Positions 39,529 to 43,482 of a DNA stretch of 43,482 nucleotides are shown here, piece after piece. The stretch is from positions 1 to 43,482 of the forward strand of contig CAZIJU010000025.1 of assembly GCA_964539745.1 (NCBI GenBank). The letters are read 5' to 3'. How positions within the stretch are numbered: the stretch's first letter is position 1; each line of letters starts with the position of its first letter. Source of the stretch: DSNY01 sp964539745 (GTDB lineage Bacteria > Pseudomonadota > Gammaproteobacteria > Burkholderiales > Burkholderiaceae_F). The notes below the pieces were generated by a model. That model saw only the letters and a program-made list of their open reading frames with translations, did not search any database and was not told the origin of the DNA. A program made the translations under genes and the position numbers.

Positions 39529-39726
39529 TCAGCGCAGACCGGACGGACCGCGCTGCGGATACGTCAGGCGGGCGAGGTAACGAATGAGCTCGAGCGGAGA
39601 GTCGAACTCCACCGCCTCCGCCGCCGTGCCCGCTTCGCGCAGCGCAGCGCGCCAGGCCGCGTCGCGGGCGGCAGGGCGGATGTCGAGTTCGAAATGCCGG
39701 ATCGTGTTCGGGTCGTCGCCTTGCAT
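39529..39726 (-). CDS. Small conserved-looking protein (65 aa)
   Basis: A 65-residue open frame from ATG 39726, with GAGGGTGGG upstream, to 39529. The product, opening MQGDDPNTIRHFELDIRPAA, is mixed in charge, has no membrane segment or signal, and ends PQRGPSGLR; its core includes FDSPLELIRYLARL. It looks like a small helical soluble protein. I have no firm family for it. It is followed after 26 bases by the surface lipoprotein gene, and its promoter carries the direct-repeat operator. It may be a small regulator or chaperone for the lipoprotein, but that is a guess. The good ribosome site and operon position support it as real. Confidence 0.65.
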   Translation of the reverse strand: MQGDDPNTIRHFELDIRPAARDAAWRAALREAGTAAEAVEFDSPLELIRYLARLTYPQRGPSGLR

Positions 39727-39744
39727 CTGCCCACCCTCGCGCGC

Positions 39745-39750
39745 AGTGTG
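39745..39750 (-). promoter_or_regulatory. Candidate -10 of the small-protein/lipoprotein operon
   Basis: CACACT on the minus strand lies 10 bases downstream of the repeats and about 20 bases before the ATG. The fit to TATAAT is poor (3 of 6), which is normal for activator-dependent promoters. Confidence 0.4.
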
Positions 39751-39760
39751 GCGAGGCGGG

Positions 39761-39781
39761 CGTTGCAAAGACGTTGCAACG
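39761..39781. promoter_or_regulatory. SARP-type direct repeats, candidate operator
   Basis: On the plus strand CGTTGCAA occurs at 39761 and again at 39772, an 11-bp period; the stretch is also an inverted repeat (CGTTGCAA and TTGCAACG). SARP activators bind heptamer direct repeats with 11-bp spacing close to the -10. The upstream BTAD regulator gene is the natural candidate to bind it. Confidence 0.55.
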
Positions 39782-39802
39782 GCGTGCGGAGGATTCGCCG
39801 GG

Positions 39803-42800
39803 TTAACGGCTCGCCAGCAGATCAGCGTGCAGCGCTTCGAACTTCGCGCGCAGCGTGGGTTCGCCGACCAGACTCGCCGCCAGGCGCTCGACTTCGGCGC
39901 ACGCAGCGGCACGATGCGCGGCGGCGCGCTGCGCGCCATCGGCACGCGCCTGCAGCGCAGCGGCGAGCTGCCGGCGTAGTTCGATCGCCTCGAGCGCCGG
40001 GGTTTTCGGCAGCATCCGCTCGGCCGCGTCGATCGGTTCGCCGCAGTCGAGCGCCAGCGCGCTGCGCACCGCAAGCCGCAGCGCGAGCGGACTGGCTGCG
40101 TGCATGATCAGCGGCGGCGCCTGCAGCGCTCGATCTTTTGGTTCGAGCACCGCATGCGCCGCTGCGGCGCGCCCGGCGGCAAGCTGGGCATAGGCGCGCC
40201 AGTACGCGATCAGCGCTTCCGGCATGTTCAGATCGATCGGCGGTGGCGCGGTGGTATCGAGGCGGTCGGCGATCGCTGCCGCGCGTTCCGGCAATTGATA
40301 GATCGTCGAAAAAAACGACACCGCGGGTTGGGCCTTCGGCAGATACGCGGGCGAGCGCGGCAAATCGCGGTACACGGCCGTCGCGGCGTCACGGTCGCCG
40401 CACCACCACAGCAGGCGTGCGAGTACGTACCAGGGGTAGAAGTCAGGCGCGCCGCCGCGGTTTTCTTCGATCAGCCGTACTGCTTCGCGCGCGGCCGCGA
40501 GCGCGGTGCCTAGATCCCCTTGCGCCGAGCACAACTCGGCGCGCCGCAACTGCAGTCGATGCTGAGCCGCGTTATCCGACACGAAGCGCAGCAACTCGGT
40601 CAGGCGGTCGAGCAGGATCTCGGCCCGGTCGAACTCGCCGATCTGCAAGCAGACCTTCATCAGATTGGCGAGCGAGTTGCGCTGCATGGCGACATTGTGC
40701 AGCCGTTCGCCGTCGGCCAGCGCCTGCTCGAGACAGGCGAGGCTTGCGGCGTCGTCCCCAAGCTTCGTGTACGCGTACGCAAGGATGTTGAGCGAGCGCT
40801 GCCGCCCTTCGACGTCGCCCGCCTGGGTGAGCAAATCGACCGCCTGCCGCAGGTGCCGTTCGGCCTGCACGCAGTCGTCGAAGTTCGTCGCCAGATACGC
40901 CATCGCGTGATAGATGCGACCGCGATGGCCCGGCGCAAGATCCGCGCGATCCAACTCGCGCTCGCACAGCGCGCGCGCCTCGTCGTAGCGGCCGACTTCG
41001 GTCAACGCGTGCACGGCGTCGCACACTGTCTGATCGCGCAGCGCGCTTGGCAGCGCTGCGAAGCCCGCGTGCGCCCAGGCACGATGCGCCAGTTCGATCG
41101 CGTCGGCGAAACGCTGGCCGAGCGTGCGCACCCGCACGCGCCAGGCGAGCGACTCCGCTTCCAGCGCAGCGGCGTTCGCCTGCGCCGCCAGCGCATCGAG
41201 CGCATCAAGCTCCGCGTCCATGCCCGCCAGATCGTGCAACGTTCGCAGCAGTGCGATGCGCGCGCGACGGATCTCGATCTGCCGGTCGAGATCCGGCCCG
41301 AGCGCCAGCGCGGCTTCGTAGTGCGCCAGCGCCTCGCGCTGCGCGAACACGCGCTCGGCGGCTTCGGCGGCGGCGATGCGCCAGCGCAGCGCTTCGGCGC
41401 CGCGGCCCGCCTGCTCGAAGTGAAACGCGATGCGATGCGGCCGCGCGTGCTGCGCTTCGAGCGTTTGCGCCAGACGGCCGTGGATCAGCCGCCGGCGCTC
41501 GCCGCTCAGGCTCGCCGCCAGCGCGTCGCGCGCCAGATCGTGCACAAACCGGTACGCGCTCTGCGGCGCGGTCTGCGTCTCGGCGAGCAACTGCACGCCA
41601 ACGGCGCGCTCGAGCCCTTCGAGGGCTTCCCAATCCGAAAGTGCGGTGGCCGGCCGCACCTCGTCCAGCGTGAAGCCGTCGGCGGTGAGCGCCGCGGTTT
41701 CAAGCACGCGCCGCGCGGCCGGCCCCAGCCTTTCGACGCGCTCCAGCACCGTCTGCCGCACGGTCGGGGGTACCGGCAGTTCCGCGTAGTCGGTCGTGGC
41801 GTCGTCGTAGCGCGTTGACCATCGGCCGTCGGCGCCGATCGCCAGCTCCCCGCTGTCGAACAGGTAACGCAGCGTCTCCAGCACGAAGAACACGTTGCCG
41901 GAGGTGGCACGCTGCAGCCGCGCGGCGAAGCGATCACCGCGCGCGGTTCCTGACAGCGCGCGCAGCAGCGCGAGTGTGGTCGCTTCGTCGAACGGCGCAA
42001 GCTCGATGCGCAGCGCGAGCCCGGAGCGCTCCAGCAAGCGCACTGCGTCGCGCGCCGGCTCGCGTTCCGCCAGTTCGTGCACGCGCGCGGTGGCGAGCAC
42101 GCGCGGCGTGGAATCGGCGGCGCGCGCGCGCCGGTGCGCCAGATGGACGACGAATGCAAGGGTGGACGTATCGGCCCAATGCAGGTCGTCGAAACACAGC
42201 GCACCGGCGGCGCCGGCCCACGCGGTGAACGCGACGGCCAGCGCTTCGAACAGGCGCGCGCGCGCGGCCTCGGGCGAGAGCTTCGGTTCGTCCGCTTCGG
42301 GTGCGCCGCTCGCCAGTTGCGGCAGCAGTCGGGCCAGTTCGCGGAGGACGTCGGCGGGCAGCGCCGCGAGACCGGCCGCGCGTTCGGCGTCTGCGAGCGC
42401 ACCGCTCAAGGCTTCGGCGATCGCGAATAGCGGCGCGTCGCGCGCGATCTCGGCGCAGCGGATCAAAACCGCGGCCGGCAGTTGGCGCGCCGCTTCGCTC
42501 ATCAGCCGCGACTTGCCCACACCCGCTTCGCCGATCAGCAGCACGACCGGTGCGCTGGCCGCACCGATGCGCGCCAGTTCGGAGGCGCGCCCGATTAGCG
42601 CGGATTCGAAACGCACCAGGCCTGCCGCCGCATGTACCGCGAGCGGCGCGAGCTTCTCGGCGGCGCGAATGCGCTCGGCGAGCGCGGCGGTTTCCGGCAG
42701 CGGCTCCAGCCCCAGCTCTTCGCGCAACACGTGCCGGCAACGCTCGAACAGCTCAAGCGCGGCGGCGCGTTCGCCCAGCAGATACTGCAACCGCATCAGC

Positions 42801-43378
42801 GCGGCGTAGTGCGCTTCCTGCAGCGGATCGTCTTCGAGCAGGCGCGCATGGCACGCGAGCGCCCCGCGCGCATCGCCGCGCGCCTCCGCGTGTTGCGCCA
42901 TCTTCGCCAGCGCGTCGCGCCAGCGGCGCGCCAGCTCTTCGCGGCGGCGGAGCAGCCATTCGTCGAATTGCGGCGCGTCGGCCAGCGCAAAACCGTCGGC
43001 GAGCGGGCCGCGATACGCAGCGGTCGCCTGCTCCGGCGCATCCTGCGCGTCGAGAGCGAGGAACGACGCCACGTCGGTCGTCACCGCCGGCGCGAGCGCG
43101 AGGCTGTCGTCGCCGGCCTCGAGCGCAGCTTCCAAGCCGGCATCGCGCAGCCGCGCCAGCTCGCGCCGCAGGTTGCGGCGAGCGCTCGATTCGTCCAGTT
43201 CGCCCCAGAACAAGGTGGCCAAGCGGCCGCGCGTGCAGCGGCCTTCGAGCGCCAGATACGCGAGCAACGCGAGCAGCCGCCGGCTCGGCAATTTCTGCTC
43301 GGCGCCGCCGACGAGCAGGCGCGGCGCGCCGAGCAGCTCGAGGCTGATCGTGTGGGCGGGCTCGCGCTCGGACCTCAT
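39803..43378 (-). CDS. BTAD/SARP-like AAA regulator (1191 aa)
   Basis: A giant regulator of the BTAD (SARP) plus AAA ATPase plus TPR type. The ATG at 43378 (MRSEREPAHTISLELLGAPR) is my choice; GTG at 43390 is possible. The N-terminus is a winged helix (LPSRRLLALLAYLALEGRCT, SARRNLRRELARLRDAG) followed by the BTAD domain (HARLLEDDPLQEAHYAALMR; LELFERCRHVLREELGLEPL). The ATPase has Walker A GEAGVGKS near residue 281-288 and Walker B LCFDDLHWAD near 393. About 500 C-terminal residues are TPR helices (AHYEAALALGPDLDRQIEIR; RIYHAMAYLATNFDDC). Such proteins switch on nearby genes, so the small protein and lipoprotein 76 bases downstream are the expected targets. Confidence 0.92.
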   Translation of the reverse strand: MRSEREPAHTISLELLGAPRLLVGGAEQKLPSRRLLALLAYLALEGRCTRGRLATLFWGELDESSARRNLRRELARLRDAGLEAALEAGDDSLALAPAVTTDVASFLALDAQDAPEQATAAYRGPLADGFALADAPQFDEWLLRRREELARRWRDALAKMAQHAEARGDARGALACHARLLEDDPLQEAHYAALMRLQYLLGERAAALELFERCRHVLREELGLEPLPETAALAERIRAAEKLAPLAVHAAAGLVRFESALIGRASELARIGAASAPVVLLIGEAGVGKSRLMSEAARQLPAAVLIRCAEIARDAPLFAIAEALSGALADAERAAGLAALPADVLRELARLLPQLASGAPEADEPKLSPEAARARLFEALAVAFTAWAGAAGALCFDDLHWADTSTLAFVVHLAHRRARAADSTPRVLATARVHELAEREPARDAVRLLERSGLALRIELAPFDEATTLALLRALSGTARGDRFAARLQRATSGNVFFVLETLRYLFDSGELAIGADGRWSTRYDDATTDYAELPVPPTVRQTVLERVERLGPAARRVLETAALTADGFTLDEVRPATALSDWEALEGLERAVGVQLLAETQTAPQSAYRFVHDLARDALAASLSGERRRLIHGRLAQTLEAQHARPHRIAFHFEQAGRGAEALRWRIAAAEAAERVFAQREALAHYEAALALGPDLDRQIEIRRARIALLRTLHDLAGMDAELDALDALAAQANAAALEAESLAWRVRVRTLGQRFADAIELAHRAWAHAGFAALPSALRDQTVCDAVHALTEVGRYDEARALCERELDRADLAPGHRGRIYHAMAYLATNFDDCVQAERHLRQAVDLLTQAGDVEGRQRSLNILAYAYTKLGDDAASLACLEQALADGERLHNVAMQRNSLANLMKVCLQIGEFDRAEILLDRLTELLRFVSDNAAQHRLQLRRAELCSAQGDLGTALAAAREAVRLIEENRGGAPDFYPWYVLARLLWWCGDRDAATAVYRDLPRSPAYLPKAQPAVSFFSTIYQLPERAAAIADRLDTTAPPPIDLNMPEALIAYWRAYAQLAAGRAAAAHAVLEPKDRALQAPPLIMHAASPLALRLAVRSALALDCGEPIDAAERMLPKTPALEAIELRRQLAAALQARADGAQRAAAHRAAACAEVERLAASLVGEPTLRAKFEALHADLLASR

Positions 43379-43424
43379 CGGAATGCGCACCCCATCGCAT
43401 TGCGCCGCGGTCGTCGTCGAGAGG

Positions 43425-43430
43425 ATTCTA
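43425..43430 (-). promoter_or_regulatory. -10 box of the BTAD regulator gene
   Basis: TAGAAT on the minus strand lies 46 bases before the ATG. A matching -35 is not obvious. It is the same -10 as at several other starts in the window. Confidence 0.5.
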
Positions 43431-43482
43431 GCCCGGATATTTCATGAATGATCGATTTTCGCGCGCCGGTGGCGCGGTGCGC

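Noticed and set aside
1..43482. tRNA, rRNA, CRISPR, prophage or secretion-system genes
   Set aside because: No tRNA cloverleaf, rRNA stretch, spaced identical repeats with spacers, integrase or phage structural motifs were seen by eye. A tRNAscan or Rfam run could settle it.

Overview
The window is high-GC bacterial chromosome, densely packed with genes, many of which start with GTG or TTG. The content points to a betaproteobacterium, probably Burkholderiales or a close relative. The evidence is a PHB phasin with PhaR-type operators, an orphan Bug-family (TctC) solute-binding protein, quinone-linked PyrD, HrpA with the long proteobacterial C-terminus, Aat plus Bpt, and YggX. No tRNA, rRNA, CRISPR array, intact insertion sequence or prophage gene was seen. 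The genus cannot be decided from the sequence.

Layout. 1-1469 (minus): the N-terminal part of a molybdenum hydroxylase large subunit cut by the window edge, a 54-residue membrane peptide, and yggX. 1470-2057: a gene-free repeat patch. 2058-7288: argA and hrpA, divergent from a shared short promoter region. 7242-8449: a membrane protein and a YbaN-like protein, divergent. 8493-11010 (minus): lipoprotein, TPR protein, Vgb-like propeller. 11172-13082 (minus): a FecR/DUF6600-like envelope protein. 13272-16878 (plus): a tightly coupled set of YncE-like propeller, polysaccharide deacetylase, fatty acid hydroxylase and CinA/MoaB-like protein. 17090-18140: a likely small RNA, the phasin gene and its twin promoters. 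18283-22861 (plus): HDAC-like amidohydrolase, DMT transporter, hotdog thioesterase, tartrate/malate dehydrogenase and Bug protein. 23002-24021: a PBP7-like endopeptidase. 24035-29134: an IclR regulator divergent from lutAB, and a convergent EtfD-like membrane Fe-S oxidoreductase. 29209-33195 (minus): NUDIX, aat, bpt, pyrD, a MITE-like insert, and thpR. 33337-36217 (plus): hemerythrin, double GNAT, GST and adenosine-specific kinase. 36311-43378 (minus): a large SARP/BTAD-type regulator, a 65-residue protein and a 1063-residue Ig/beta-helix lipoprotein.

The most interesting non-standard signals are three. (1) A compact RNA on the minus strand at about 17205-17090 has its own promoter, an anti-Shine-Dalgarno CU-rich segment inside a closed structure, and a textbook terminator. 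(2) Two promoters upstream of the phasin gene each carry a PhaR-type box at the predicted start site. (3) The BTAD regulator lies upstream of a small-protein/lipoprotein operon whose promoter carries direct repeats with an 11-bp period, the geometry known for SARP activators. Together, the regulator, the repeats, the small protein and the surface lipoprotein look like an undescribed regulatory cassette.
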